Shown: piece after piece, positions 40,042 to 49,941 of the stretch
Position numbering within the stretch: the first letter of the stretch is position 1
Layout: the number at the start of each line of letters is the position of its first letter
Origin: Rahnella victoriana
GTDB taxonomy: Bacteria; Pseudomonadota; Gammaproteobacteria; Enterobacterales; Enterobacteriaceae
Direction: 5' to 3'
Assembly: GCF_004330295.1 (NCBI RefSeq)
Contig: NZ_SJOJ01000017.1
Coordinates: 31,284-95,283 of the forward strand
Length of the DNA: 64,000 bases
The notes under the pieces: generated by a model
Told to the model about the DNA's origin: nothing
The model's input: only the letters and a program-made list of their open reading frames with translations
Database searches by the model: none
Program-made: the position numbers and the translations under genes

Positions 40042-41324
40042 TCAGGAAGTTAATGGCATCCGTCAGACAATCGTCTTTTGATGAGAAGCTGGCTGCTGTA
40101 TTTTTCTTATTTATCACGATTTCTATTTCTTTCTTTATGTACTCAGGCGAAGTTACCCGAAACTTCTTCTACATAATTACCTATATTTCAATTATTTACT
40201 TTCTATACCTGACTTTCAAAGTCGAGAAGAAAGTCCATTTTTATCTTTTCTCCTGGGTCGTTTTCCTGCTGGGGTTAAGCAAGTTACTGTGGGTGATGCT
40301 GACCACCAATGAGCACTATCCTCTGATCGCCTATCACTATCAGATCAGCGGAAAACGCATGATGTTAGCCGCCTTTGTGCTCTATGCCATTGAACATAAC
40401 TTGCGCAAATGGACATTATCGCGCACTACCGTCAGAGCGGGCGTCATTATTATGTCGCTGATGTTTATTTTCATTTCCGTCATTCATATTGTGGTGTTTG
40501 TTAAAACCGGCCACAGAATAAAAATAAACTCTGATGCCCCGACGTCAGGGGGATATATCTTCACCATCTTCTCGCTGCTGGTGATGTACAGCATTAAATA
40601 TTATTCATTCAAACATTACAGGTTACCCTGTCTGGTTGTGATGACATTAACCTTTGCGGTACTGGCTGCCACGCAAACCCGTTCGGCCATTATGCTTTTT
40701 GCCTTATTCAGCGTATTGAGCGTTCTTTACGATTTCGCCAAAAGTTCGCACACGTCGAAAATGATCTACGGGTTTGCCATCGGCGGTTTAATTATCGCTG
40801 CAGTTGTCTCCGGTCATCCTTATTATAATAAAGCGCTGGCCCGTATCGATAATCTGCAAAAAGAAGTGTCCTCTTACAGCGAAGGACATCGTAATTCATC
40901 CGTCGGGGCACGCTTCTCAATGTGGCGCGCGGGGATAAATGTTTTTGAACAACATCCGCTGGGTCAGTCGGCGGACAGTCGCAACGCGCTGGCCACCACG
41001 TTTATCCAGCAGCATGAAGGCGGTAACCCGGAAGCCCTGCGCAATCTGCAGTTCCATTTGCATAACGACATTATCGACACGCTGTCACTGCAGGGGATTT
41101 TTGGCGCCATCATTCTGGTCATCTTCTTTGCCGTCCTGCTGCTCTACCCTTTCAGACTGGTACCCAAAGGCTACGAATTCCTGCTGCTTTCGGTTCCGGT
41201 CATTTACTTCAGTCAGGGCGATACCCAGTTTTATAATCGTGAATCCCCCTATTTTATCATTCTGGTCTTCGGCTACCTGCTGATGCTGAGAATGAGCACC
41301 CGCACTTCATTGGGTAAATCCTGA
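40038..41324 (+). CDS. waaL: O-antigen ligase-like membrane protein (WaaL family)
   Basis: 428-residue polytopic membrane protein with about ten or more hydrophobic helices and a long periplasmic loop, the layout of the Wzy_C/WaaL family. The loop contains the conserved GARFSMWRAGINVFEQHPLG and the H-X10-G motif: His342 in LHNDIIDTLSLQG, the proposed catalytic histidine of WaaL. In the E. coli scheme WaaL moves O antigen from undecaprenyl diphosphate to lipid A-core in the periplasm. Sequence alone does not exclude a polymerase, but its position in the core cluster favours ligase. It overlaps the GT8 gene by four bases (ATGA). Base composition is visibly more AT-rich than in the housekeeping neighbours. 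Confidence 0.8.
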   Translation: MIRKLMASVRQSSFDEKLAAVFFLFITISISFFMYSGEVTRNFFYIITYISIIYFLYLTFKVEKKVHFYLFSWVVFLLGLSKLLWVMLTTNEHYPLIAYHYQISGKRMMLAAFVLYAIEHNLRKWTLSRTTVRAGVIIMSLMFIFISVIHIVVFVKTGHRIKINSDAPTSGGYIFTIFSLLVMYSIKYYSFKHYRLPCLVVMTLTFAVLAATQTRSAIMLFALFSVLSVLYDFAKSSHTSKMIYGFAIGGLIIAAVVSGHPYYNKALARIDNLQKEVSSYSEGHRNSSVGARFSMWRAGINVFEQHPLGQSADSRNALATTFIQQHEGGNPEALRNLQFHLHNDIIDTLSLQGIFGAIILVIFFAVLLLYPFRLVPKGYEFLLLSVPVIYFSQGDTQFYNRESPYFIILVFGYLLMLRMSTRTSLGKS

Positions 41325-41329
41325 CCCTT

Positions 41330-41358
41330 CCGGACGGCGGGGCTGACCCGCCGTCCGG
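41330..41358 (+). terminator. 12-bp GC-rich hairpin between waaL and waaH
   Basis: CCGGACGGCGGG (41330-41341) and CCCGCCGTCCGG (41347-41358) pair perfectly around GCTGA, starting six bases after the waaL stop. The following bases (TTGTATG) are only moderately T-rich. It may terminate or attenuate the hldD-waaL transcript. Confidence 0.6.
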
Positions 41359-41393
41359 TTGTATGCCCTCTTTATCAGTGGAAATTGTGTGAA

Positions 41394-42401
41394 ATGATCA
41401 TGACAACGACATCCGAAAACATCCGGCTCAGCGCCATCATTCCTCTGTTTAATGCCGGGGAGATGTTTCGAAACTTTATGGATTCGCTCGTCGCTCAGAC
41501 GCTGGAAAGCCTTGAGATCATCATTGTTAATGACGGTTCAACGGACGGTTCTGATAAGGTGGCTCAGGAATATGCCGACAAATATCCGCACATTCGTGTC
41601 ATCCATCAGACCAACGGTGGCGTGTCCCGGGCGCGCAATGCCGGTCTGGACGTTGCCAAAGGTCAGTATGTCACCTTCCCGGATGCCGATGACATACTGG
41701 ATCCGGCGATGTATCAGACACTGACAGACATGTGTGAACAGGATGATCTGGATGTCGCGCAATGCAATGGCGAGCGTTATTTTGTCGGGTCTGAGAAAGT
41801 AAAACCGATCATACCGGTTGACCGTTTAACCTCGACAGGTGTGCTGGATGGCGCAACCTGGCTGAAAATGGCGCTGGCAACCAACCGTTATCTGCATGTG
41901 GTGTGGCTGGGGGTCTACCGGCTTGAATTGATAAAGAAAAATGGCCTGTATTTTGAGCCCGGTTTGCATCATCAGGATATTCCCTGGACGACCGAGTTAA
42001 TGTTCAACGCCCGTCGGGTGAGATATACCCAGCAGATCCTTTACCGCTATTACATTCATGGTCAGTCAATCAGTAACCAGAAGCGGACGGGGATGAAAAA
42101 CGTTGAATATCAACGGCATTATTTGAAAATTGCCAAAATGCTGGATGAGCTGAATCAACGGTATAAAGACCGGGTCCACATCTATCCCGAGTTTCCACGT
42201 CAGGTCACCCGTGAAGCCCTGACGGTATGCCATTCTGTTCGTCGTGAACCGGACCCGGCGGCTCAGAAAGCCATGATCGAGGATATTTATACCTCCGGAA
42301 CACGTAAGATAATGCTGCGTAATGCCCGCGGCCCGAAGCAGTGGTGGCAGCTCGTGCTGTGGCTCATCCGCCTGCACAAGTTACGTAAAAGACTCGCGTA
42401 A
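41394..42401 (+). CDS. waaH: GT2-family LPS core glycosyltransferase WaaH (YibD)
   Basis: 335-residue GT-A family 2 transferase. LSAIIPLFNAGEMFRNFMDS and INDGST-type VNDGSTDGSDK form the nucleotide-binding site; FPDADDILDP (Asp97-Ala-Asp-Asp100) is the metal site; LHHQDIPWTTELMFNA and YPEFPRQVTREAL match E. coli YibD. In E. coli that enzyme adds glucuronic acid to a core heptose under phosphate limitation, controlled by PhoB. No convincing Pho box was seen here. ATG at 41394 is used; TTG at 41385 or ATG at 41400 are alternatives. In E. coli the gene lies between yibQ and tdh, not in the waa cluster. Confidence 0.85.
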   Translation: MIMTTTSENIRLSAIIPLFNAGEMFRNFMDSLVAQTLESLEIIIVNDGSTDGSDKVAQEYADKYPHIRVIHQTNGGVSRARNAGLDVAKGQYVTFPDADDILDPAMYQTLTDMCEQDDLDVAQCNGERYFVGSEKVKPIIPVDRLTSTGVLDGATWLKMALATNRYLHVVWLGVYRLELIKKNGLYFEPGLHHQDIPWTTELMFNARRVRYTQQILYRYYIHGQSISNQKRTGMKNVEYQRHYLKIAKMLDELNQRYKDRVHIYPEFPRQVTREALTVCHSVRREPDPAAQKAMIEDIYTSGTRKIMLRNARGPKQWWQLVLWLIRLHKLRKRLA

Positions 42402-42465
42402 GATGTTTAAGAAAGGGACGATTCATTTACGTTCTTAACTCCATTATAACGGGTTCATAAACGTC

Positions 42466-42500
42466 GTTATTTATCTTTCTATATCAGTCAGATAAATAAC
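42466..42500. repeat. AT-rich 11-bp inverted repeat upstream of waaQ
   Basis: GTTATTTATCT (42466-42476) and AGATAAATAAC (42490-42500) are exact inverted copies 13 bases apart, within the 160-base AT-rich gap before waaQ. It could be a regulator's operator or an RNA hairpin in a waaQ leader. Confidence 0.6.
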
Positions 42501-42561
42501 TTCACAGCATACGATTCTTCACCTAAAATCAATTCACTATATTCTAATATCAGATAATAGA

Positions 42562-43644
42562 ATGCCTAACTCCGAAGCCAAATATGCAGCACTAAAACCC
42601 AGAAGAATTCTTCTGGTTAAACTCCGTCATCACGGAGATATGGTGCTGACAACGCCGGTGATAAACAGGCTGCGTCAGCATTATCCCGATGCTGAAATTG
42701 ATGTGCTTCTGTATAAAGAAACCCGACCGATCCTCAGTGAGCATCCTGCCCTGTCGCATATCCATGTCATTGACAGATCATGGAAAAAGCAGGGGATTCG
42801 CTATCAGCTACAGCAAGAATATCAGTTACTCAAAGCAATCCGCGCACGGCATTATGACCTGGTGATTAACCTCGCCGACCAATGGCGAAGCGCCCTGCTG
42901 GCGTTGTTCAGCGGTGCTAAAATCCGGTTAGGCTTCGACTATAAAAAGCGCCGCTCACTGATCTGGCGCACGGGTCACACACAGTTAGTGACCACCGAAA
43001 ATCACAGCATTTTGCATACCGTTGAGCAGAATATGTCGATTCTGTCTCCGCTGGGCGTATCGACAGAGAATGCCCAGACCTCGATGCATTATTCAGAAAG
43101 TGACAAGGCATTTTGTCAGCAGTTACTTCTGAAAAATCAGGTCGCTGGCGACTATATTGTGATCCAGCCGACGTCCCGCTGGACGTTCAAATGCTGGGAC
43201 GATGACAAATTTGCCAGCGTAATTGATGGCCTCGGCGATACCGGTCTCACCATAGTGATGACCGCCGGTCCGGATAAGAAAGAGCTGGATATGGTGCGCA
43301 AAATCCAGGATCTGACTCATAACACGCAGGTGATTTCCGTTGCAGGTCAGCTTTCCCTGACGCAACTGGCGGCAATGATTGACGGCGCAAAACTCTTTAT
43401 TGGTGTCGATTCCGCACCGATGCATATGGCTGCCGCGCTCAATACGCCTTGCGTGGCCCTGTTTGGTCCGACGAAGATGCAGCACTGGCGCCCGTGGGGT
43501 CACAATAATACAACACTCTGGGCGGGTGATTACGCACCACTTCCATCGCCGGATTCAATCGATACCAAAACCCAGCAACGTTATTTGCATGCAATCCCTG
43601 TCAGCGATGTGATTGATGCCGCCAGGAGTTATCTGCATGACTGA
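42562..43644 (+). CDS. waaQ: LPS core heptosyltransferase III WaaQ
   Basis: WaaQ adds a side-branch heptose to heptose II of the inner core. It is a GT9 enzyme of 360 residues. RRILLVKLRHHGDMVLTTPVI matches the family opening, RWTFKCWDDDKFASVID is characteristic of WaaQ, and GVDSAPMHMAAALNTPCVALFGPT is the donor-binding site. The Shine-Dalgarno is weak. It follows a 160-base gap with an AT-rich dyad, suggesting a separate promoter, and overlaps wabG by eight bases. Confidence 0.93.
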   Translation: MPNSEAKYAALKPRRILLVKLRHHGDMVLTTPVINRLRQHYPDAEIDVLLYKETRPILSEHPALSHIHVIDRSWKKQGIRYQLQQEYQLLKAIRARHYDLVINLADQWRSALLALFSGAKIRLGFDYKKRRSLIWRTGHTQLVTTENHSILHTVEQNMSILSPLGVSTENAQTSMHYSESDKAFCQQLLLKNQVAGDYIVIQPTSRWTFKCWDDDKFASVIDGLGDTGLTIVMTAGPDKKELDMVRKIQDLTHNTQVISVAGQLSLTQLAAMIDGAKLFIGVDSAPMHMAAALNTPCVALFGPTKMQHWRPWGHNNTTLWAGDYAPLPSPDSIDTKTQQRYLHAIPVSDVIDAARSYLHD

Positions 43645-44782
43645 TGCCGCCGAGACCAAAAGTATTCGCTTAGCCATTGTCCGGCAAAAATATCGCCCGG
43701 ATGGCGGCGCGGAACGGTTCATCTCCCGCGCGCTGGAAGCCCTGGATGACCAGAATATTGATCTGAATATCATTACCCGCCAGTGGGAAGGCAAGCCCAA
43801 TCCGCAATGGAAAATTCACCTGTGCAATCCGTCAAAATATGGCCGTGTATCGCGGGAGAAAGGATTTGCCGTGGCCGCCCGCCAGTGCTGGGAGCAGCAA
43901 CATTTCGACATTGTGCAAAGTCACGAGCGCATTCCGGGTTGCGATATTTTCCGCGCCGGTGATGGCGCGCACCGCGTCTGGCTGGAACAAAGAGCACGCG
44001 TTATTTCGCCCTTCCAGCGGTTTCTCACCCGCATCAGCCCTTATCACCGCTACGTTCTGCAGGCTGAAGAAGCCATGTTTCACTCTGCGGAATTGAAAAA
44101 AATCATCTGTAATTCCGGGATGGTAAAGCGCGACATCATGCGCTGTTACGGCGTTGATGAGAGCCGTTTTGAAGTGATCTATAACGCCATCGATTCTGAA
44201 AAATTTATGCCTGCAACAGAGGAACAGCGCCGGAGTTCACGTGAGGCGCTTTCCATCCCTTCAGCCGCCGTCGCACTGATCTATGTGGGTTCAGGATTTG
44301 AGCGTAAGGGCCTGAAACCGGCGATTGAAGCCATTGCTTCCGGTGATCGCTACCTCATCGTTGTCGGGCAGGATAAAGATCAGAAAAAGTATAAGTTGCT
44401 GGCGCAACAATCAGGCTGTGCTGACCGCGTCCGCTTCACCGGCGTGCAAAACAATGTGCTGCCTTACTACCACGCCGCAGACGGCATGATTTTGCCGACG
44501 TTATATGACCCGTTCCCGAACGTCATTCTGGAAGCGATGGCCTGCGGTTTACCGGTGATCACCAGCCAGACCTGCGGCGGGGCCGAATTCATCACACAGG
44601 GGAAAGAGGGCTTTGTTTGCGATGCGCTGGATGTTGCCAGCCTGAGCGAATTCGTGAAGAAAATCCCTTCGCGTCAGGAAAATGACGACATGGGGAAAGC
44701 CGCCAGAGCGCGAATTTTGCCTTACAGCCCTAAAAACCTTTCACAACAGTTAGTTGCACTCTATCACTCATTACTGGTCTGA
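43637..44782 (+). CDS. wabG: LPS core galacturonosyltransferase-like WabG (GT4)
   Basis: 381-residue GT-B family 4 transferase. RLAIVRQKYRPDGGAERF and QSHERIPGCDIFRAGDGAHR match the WabG group of Klebsiella and Serratia, which adds galacturonic acid to a core heptose. YVGSGFERKGLKPAI and the EX7E-type FPNVILEAMACGLPVI form the nucleotide-sugar site. The ATG at 43637 has AGGAG eight bases upstream. The waaQ-wabG pairing is as in Klebsiella, but wabH and wabN, which follow there, are absent. The sugar specificity is taken from family knowledge. Confidence 0.85.
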   Translation: MTDAAETKSIRLAIVRQKYRPDGGAERFISRALEALDDQNIDLNIITRQWEGKPNPQWKIHLCNPSKYGRVSREKGFAVAARQCWEQQHFDIVQSHERIPGCDIFRAGDGAHRVWLEQRARVISPFQRFLTRISPYHRYVLQAEEAMFHSAELKKIICNSGMVKRDIMRCYGVDESRFEVIYNAIDSEKFMPATEEQRRSSREALSIPSAAVALIYVGSGFERKGLKPAIEAIASGDRYLIVVGQDKDQKKYKLLAQQSGCADRVRFTGVQNNVLPYYHAADGMILPTLYDPFPNVILEAMACGLPVITSQTCGGAEFITQGKEGFVCDALDVASLSEFVKKIPSRQENDDMGKAARARILPYSPKNLSQQLVALYHSLLV

Positions 44783-44902
44783 TGACGTTTGTGCTGACAT
44801 GATGAGTCGATCGCACTTATCTGATACCATGTGCCAATCTATCCGCCGGGACTATTTTCGCTATATGAAATTGACTTTCCCTAACGCAACGCCTCATAAA
44901 AG

Positions 44903-46177
44903 ATGAATATTTTTTATAATATAATCATATATTTAATTCAGCCATTGATTTGGATCCGTTTGCTGTTGCGCAGCCGCAAGTCGCCTGCATACCGTAAACG
45001 CTGGGCTGAACGTTATGGCTTCTGCAAAGGGAAGGTTGTCTCCGGCGGCATTATGCTGCATTCAGTCTCCGTGGGTGAAACACTGGCGGCAATCCCGTTA
45101 GTCCGCGCCTTACGCCACCGTTATCCGTCGTTGCCCATCACCGTGACCACGATGACACCGACCGGTTCGGAGCGCGTGCAGTCCGCGTTCGGCAAAGGCG
45201 TGCATCACGTTTATCTGCCTTATGATCTGGCAGGATCGGTCAACCGCTTCCTGGATGAGGTCAACCCGAAGCTGGTGATCATCATGGAAACCGAGCTTTG
45301 GCCGAACCTGATCAGCGCCCTGCATCGCCGCAAAATTCCACTGGTGATCGCCAATGCCCGCCTTTCTGCCCGTTCAGCGAAGGGATATCAGAAGCTGGGT
45401 AAATTCATCCGTACCATTTTGCAACGCATCACCCTGATCGCCGCACAGAATCAGGAAGACGGCGAACGCTTCCTGTCTTTAGGGTTGAAACGCAATCAGC
45501 TCGCGGTCACCGGCAGTCTGAAATTCGATATCTCTGTCACGCCGGAATTAGCCGCCAAAGCCATCGCATTGCGCAGCCAGTGGGCGTCACGCCGTCAGGT
45601 ATGGATTGCGACCAGCACGCATGAAGGTGAAGAAACCTTGCTGCTGGAAGCGCACAAAGAATTACTCAAAACGCACCCGAACTTGCTACTGATTCTGGTA
45701 CCACGCCACCCTGAACGTTTCCCGGTCGCGTGCGACCTCACCCGTAAAGCGGGTCTGTCATTCATTCAGCGCAGCTCAGGTGAAGTTCCTTCTTCGGCTA
45801 CGCAGGTGGTGATTGGCGATACCATGGGTGAACTTATGCTGCTGTACGGCATTGCCGATCTGGCATTTGTCGGCGGCAGTCTGGTGGAGCGTGGCGGGCA
45901 TAATCCGCTGGAAGCAGCCGCACATGCGATCCCGGTACTGATGGGGCCACACACCTTTAATTTCAAAGACATCTGCGCCAAACTGGCTCAGGACGATGGC
46001 CTGATCACCGTGACCGACACGGCGTCGCTGGTGAAAGAGATTTCCACCCTGCTGACGGATGAAGATTATCGTCTCTATTACGGGCGTCACGCGGTCGAAG
46101 TGCTGCATCAGAATCAGGGTGCATTGCAACGCCTGCTGCATTTACTGGAGCCTTATCTGCCTGTCCGGAGTCATTAA
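44903..46177 (+). CDS. waaA: Kdo transferase WaaA (KdtA)
   Basis: WaaA transfers two Kdo residues from CMP-Kdo to lipid IVA at the inner membrane, an essential step. It is a GT30 enzyme of 424 residues (425 in E. coli). An N-terminal membrane anchor ([16 protein letters not shown]) is followed by [27 protein letters not shown] and [11 protein letters not shown], and by [22 protein letters not shown] in the donor domain. The ATG has little Shine-Dalgarno. Its stop overlaps the waaE start by one base. Confidence 0.97.
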   Translation: MNIFYNIIIYLIQPLIWIRLLLRSRKSPAYRKRWAERYGFCKGKVVSGGIMLHSVSVGETLAAIPLVRALRHRYPSLPITVTTMTPTGSERVQSAFGKGVHHVYLPYDLAGSVNRFLDEVNPKLVIIMETELWPNLISALHRRKIPLVIANARLSARSAKGYQKLGKFIRTILQRITLIAAQNQEDGERFLSLGLKRNQLAVTGSLKFDISVTPELAAKAIALRSQWASRRQVWIATSTHEGEETLLLEAHKELLKTHPNLLLILVPRHPERFPVACDLTRKAGLSFIQRSSGEVPSSATQVVIGDTMGELMLLYGIADLAFVGGSLVERGGHNPLEAAAHAIPVLMGPHTFNFKDICAKLAQDDGLITVTDTASLVKEISTLLTDEDYRLYYGRHAVEVLHQNQGALQRLLHLLEPYLPVRSH

Positions 46178-46944
46178 TGGCTGATAAAAAGCGTTTATCC
46201 GTCGTGCTGATTGCCCGCAATGAAGCGGATTTGTTGCCGGAATGCCTGGAATCAGTGGCCTGGGCAGATGAAATTATTCTGCTCGATTCCGGCAGTGAAG
46301 ATGCCACGCAGGACGTTGCCCGTCGCTACGGCGCTAAAGTCTTTCAGAACACCGTCTGGCCAGGGTTTGGCAAACAGCGCCAGCTGGCGCAAAGTCATGC
46401 CACCGGCGACTACATTTTGATGATTGATGCCGACGAGCGCGTCTCCCCTGAATTACGCCAGTCCATCGAAAACGTTCTGCATACCCCGCGCGATAACACT
46501 GTTTATAGCCTCGGGCGCAGTAATTTTTTTCTCGGAAGATTCATGCGCCACAGCGGCTGGTATCCTGATCGCGTCAACCGCCTGTATCCTGCCGCTTTCC
46601 GCTATAACGATGATCTGGTGCATGAATCACTGAAGACGGAAAATGCCAGCGTGATCCCGTTGCAGGGTGACTTGTTGCATCTCACCTGCCGCGACCTTTT
46701 TGTTTTCCAGCGTAAGCAGCTTAGCTATGCGCAGGCATGGGCGGAGCAGCGTCACCGGCAAGGCCGCCGTTGCAGCTTCTTCTCGATCATTTCGCATACG
46801 CTGGGCGCCTTCAGCAAAACCTGGATCCTGCGGGCTGGGTTTCTGGATGGAAAGCAGGGGTTGATCCTGGCGGGCGTCAATGCACAATATACGTTCAATA
46901 AATATGCCGCCCTGTGGGCACTCAGTCACCAACTGCAAAAGTGA
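46177..46944 (+). CDS. waaE: LPS core beta-1,4-glucosyltransferase WaaE (KdtX)
   Basis: WaaE adds a glucose to heptose I in the inner core of Klebsiella and Serratia. It is a GT2 enzyme of 255 residues with [30 protein letters not shown] and the DxD-type [12 protein letters not shown]. The segment [14 protein letters not shown] is typical of the WaaE group. It is coupled to waaA, with coaD six bases downstream, the arrangement seen in Klebsiella, Serratia and Yersinia. Confidence 0.94.
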   Translation: MADKKRLSVVLIARNEADLLPECLESVAWADEIILLDSGSEDATQDVARRYGAKVFQNTVWPGFGKQRQLAQSHATGDYILMIDADERVSPELRQSIENVLHTPRDNTVYSLGRSNFFLGRFMRHSGWYPDRVNRLYPAAFRYNDDLVHESLKTENASVIPLQGDLLHLTCRDLFVFQRKQLSYAQAWAEQRHRQGRRCSFFSIISHTLGAFSKTWILRAGFLDGKQGLILAGVNAQYTFNKYAALWALSHQLQK

Positions 46945-47433
<489 letters not shown>

Positions 47434-47441
47434 ATCATGCG

Positions 47442-48251
47442 TTAGCGCTGACAGCGCGGGCAGAAAAACGTGGTGCGCTGAGCGTGTTTTTTACTCTCAA
47501 CAGGCGTACCACATGCCCGGCAAGGATCGCCAGCCCGTCCGTATACCTGCAATTCCTGCGCAAAATATCCCGGCTTTCCATCCGACTGTAAAAAGTCTTT
47601 CAGCGTCGTCCCGCCCTGTTCAATAGAGCGTAGCAATACCGCTTTAATCGTTCTCACCAGTAATTCCGTCTCATCACGTTTGAGCGAATGAGCAGGTCTG
47701 TCAGGTGAAATACCGGCAACAAACAAGGACTCGCTGGCGTAGATATTCCCTACCCCGACCACCAGTTTGTTGTCCATCAGCCAGGGTTTGATCGGCGATT
47801 TTTTTGTGCGCGATTTCTCAAACAAATACTCTGCTGTGAAATCTTCGCTTAACGGCTCCGGCCCCAGATGCGCCAGAACATTACTGGCCGCCAGATCAGC
47901 AGACCACAACCAGGCACCAAACCGTCGCGGATCGGTATAACGCAGCACATGTCCGGTATCCATGACCAGATCAACATGGTCATGTTTGCCTGCTTCTGTT
48001 TCTTCCGGCAGTACACGCAAACTGCCGGACATACCCAGATGGATGATGATCCAGCCGGTTTTCAGCTCGACCAGCAGATATTTTGCCCGGCGCTGCACAC
48101 TCAGAACGGGCTGATCGCTTAACGCTAAGATTTCCGCCGAGACAGGCCAGCGCAGGCGTGGATTGCGCACGATGGCATGCAGTATCGTGTGACCTTTCAG
48201 ATAGGGTTCAATCCCTCTGCGGCTGGTTTCAACCTCAGGTAATTCCGGCAT
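47442..48251 (-). CDS. mutM: Formamidopyrimidine-DNA glycosylase MutM (Fpg)
   Basis: MutM excises 8-oxoguanine and formamidopyrimidines and cleaves the abasic site. The chosen ATG at 48251, after AAGGGG, exposes the catalytic Pro2-Glu3 ([13 protein letters not shown]). The product is 269 residues, as in E. coli. The frame runs further upstream but would bury the nucleophile. The H2TH region is followed by a C-terminal four-cysteine zinc finger (CRACGTP and CPRCQR). It lies downstream of rpmB-rpmG beyond their terminator. Confidence 0.97.
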   Translation of the reverse strand: MPELPEVETSRRGIEPYLKGHTILHAIVRNPRLRWPVSAEILALSDQPVLSVQRRAKYLLVELKTGWIIIHLGMSGSLRVLPEETEAGKHDHVDLVMDTGHVLRYTDPRRFGAWLWSADLAASNVLAHLGPEPLSEDFTAEYLFEKSRTKKSPIKPWLMDNKLVVGVGNIYASESLFVAGISPDRPAHSLKRDETELLVRTIKAVLLRSIEQGGTTLKDFLQSDGKPGYFAQELQVYGRAGDPCRACGTPVESKKHAQRTTFFCPRCQR

Positions 48252-48350
48252 AATTTCCCCTTGAGCAGAATCGTTTACAGAGTGTGTCGCAGTCGTCGAT
48301 ATCAGGCAAATAAAAGTCACGCCGAATGAAAACCACAAAATTCAGGCAAT

Positions 48351-48377
48351 AAAAAACCCGGCCGGAGCCGGGTTTTT
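48351..48377 (-). terminator. Intrinsic terminator of rpmB-rpmG
   Basis: On the minus strand CCCGGC and GCCGGG pair around a four-base loop, extended by flanking A-T pairs, and run into six T residues (plus-strand A-run 48351-48356). It separates rpmG from mutM. Confidence 0.88.
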
Positions 48378-48392
48378 AGCAATCCACTAAAA

Positions 48393-48994
<602 letters not shown>

Positions 48995-49000
48995 TGGCGT

Positions 49001-49029
49001 AGTATACGCTCTGTAGCGTAAGTGCTCAA
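49001..49029 (-). promoter_or_regulatory. Promoter of rpmB-rpmG
   Basis: On the minus strand TTGAGC (49029-49024) and TATACT (49006-49001) are separated by exactly 17 bases, a good sigma70 promoter. It lies in the gap between radC and rpmB. Confidence 0.75.
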
Positions 49030-49043
49030 GTCCCGAACAGCTA

Positions 49044-49061
49044 AAGATCCCAAAGGATCTT
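49044..49061. terminator. Weak hairpin downstream of radC
   Basis: AAGATCC (49044-49050) and GGATCTT (49055-49061) pair around CAAA, 13 bases past the radC stop. On the minus strand only three T residues follow, so terminator activity is doubtful. Confidence 0.4.
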
Positions 49062-49073
49062 CAAAAAACGACG

Positions 49074-49754
49074 CTAAATCCAGCCGCGTTCGGCAAAAGA
49101 TACCGTTTCTCCGTGACCTACAACCAAATGGTCAAGGACACGAATTTCCAGCAGCTGGCACGCTCGGATAATCTGTTCAGTCACTTTTCTGTCCATCAGA
49201 CTGGGCTCAGCCCGACCGGATGGGTGATTATGCGCCAGAATTAGGGCTGCCGCATTAACCTTCATCGCACCACGAACAATTTCGCGGGGATACACTTCTA
49301 CGTGCCCAATAGTACCAGCAAACATCTCCTCATGGCGAATAACGCGATGCTGGTTGTCGAGAAAAAGTACCAGAAATACCTCTCTTTCCCGAAAAACGAG
49401 CAAATTCTGCAAATATTCCCTGATGACCTCGGGGCTTAGCATCGCATTTTCGGCACTCAGGTGACGCAAATAGGCGCGGCGTGATAATTCAGACACCGCC
49501 ACCAGCTGCGAAAACTTGGCGACGCCCATCCCTTTCGTACGCGCCATGGCCTCAAAATCGGCCATCAGTAATTTATGCAATGAACCGAATTCTTCCAGCA
49601 GGTTCTTTGCCAGATCCATCACATGTAATCCCCGGCATCCTGTACGCAGATAGATCGCCAGCAATTCCTGATCTGTCAGTTCCTTCGCACCCTGCTGCAA
49701 CAATTTTTCCCGTGGTGGCATCATTCCCGGCCACTGGTCTGCTTGTTTCGTCAT
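49074..49754 (-). CDS. radC: RadC family JAMM/MPN+ domain protein
   Basis: 226 residues. An N-terminal helix-hairpin-helix-like part ([30 protein letters not shown]) is joined to a C-terminal JAB1/MPN+ metalloprotein domain with the signature [14 protein letters not shown] and an upstream Glu in EEMFAGT. Once thought to be a recombinational repair factor, its biochemical role is unsettled. The ATG at 49754 has AGGAG five bases upstream; the open frame extends 28 codons further without conservation. It is divergent from coaBC. Confidence 0.93.
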   Translation of the reverse strand: MTKQADQWPGMMPPREKLLQQGAKELTDQELLAIYLRTGCRGLHVMDLAKNLLEEFGSLHKLLMADFEAMARTKGMGVAKFSQLVAVSELSRRAYLRHLSAENAMLSPEVIREYLQNLLVFREREVFLVLFLDNQHRVIRHEEMFAGTIGHVEVYPREIVRGAMKVNAAALILAHNHPSGRAEPSLMDRKVTEQIIRACQLLEIRVLDHLVVGHGETVSFAERGWI

Positions 49755-49892
49755 CCTGACTCCTTTTTCGCCGCGATTGTGGCACAACATTCCTTCCGCT
49801 AAGACGCTCACTGAGTAAGCTTGCGAGACGTTACGCAAAATTTTTATTCTTCAGATTTCGGCGCATCGCCAATAGCTGTCATCATTCCCCGT

Positions 49893-49903
49893 TATGCTAA
49901 AAT
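49893..49903 (+). promoter_or_regulatory. Extended -10 promoter element of coaBC
   Basis: TATGCTAAAAT contains the extended -10 form TGnTAAAAT, 39 bases before the chosen coaBC start. No good -35 box is present, as is usual for extended -10 promoters. Confidence 0.45.
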
Positions 49904-49941
49904 GTCGCTTCTTTCAGCTTTCAACCAATCGGACAATGATG

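Noticed and set aside
41359-41393. Pho box upstream of waaH
   Set aside because: Expected from E. coli regulation, but no pair of CTGTCAT-like repeats with proper spacing is visible.
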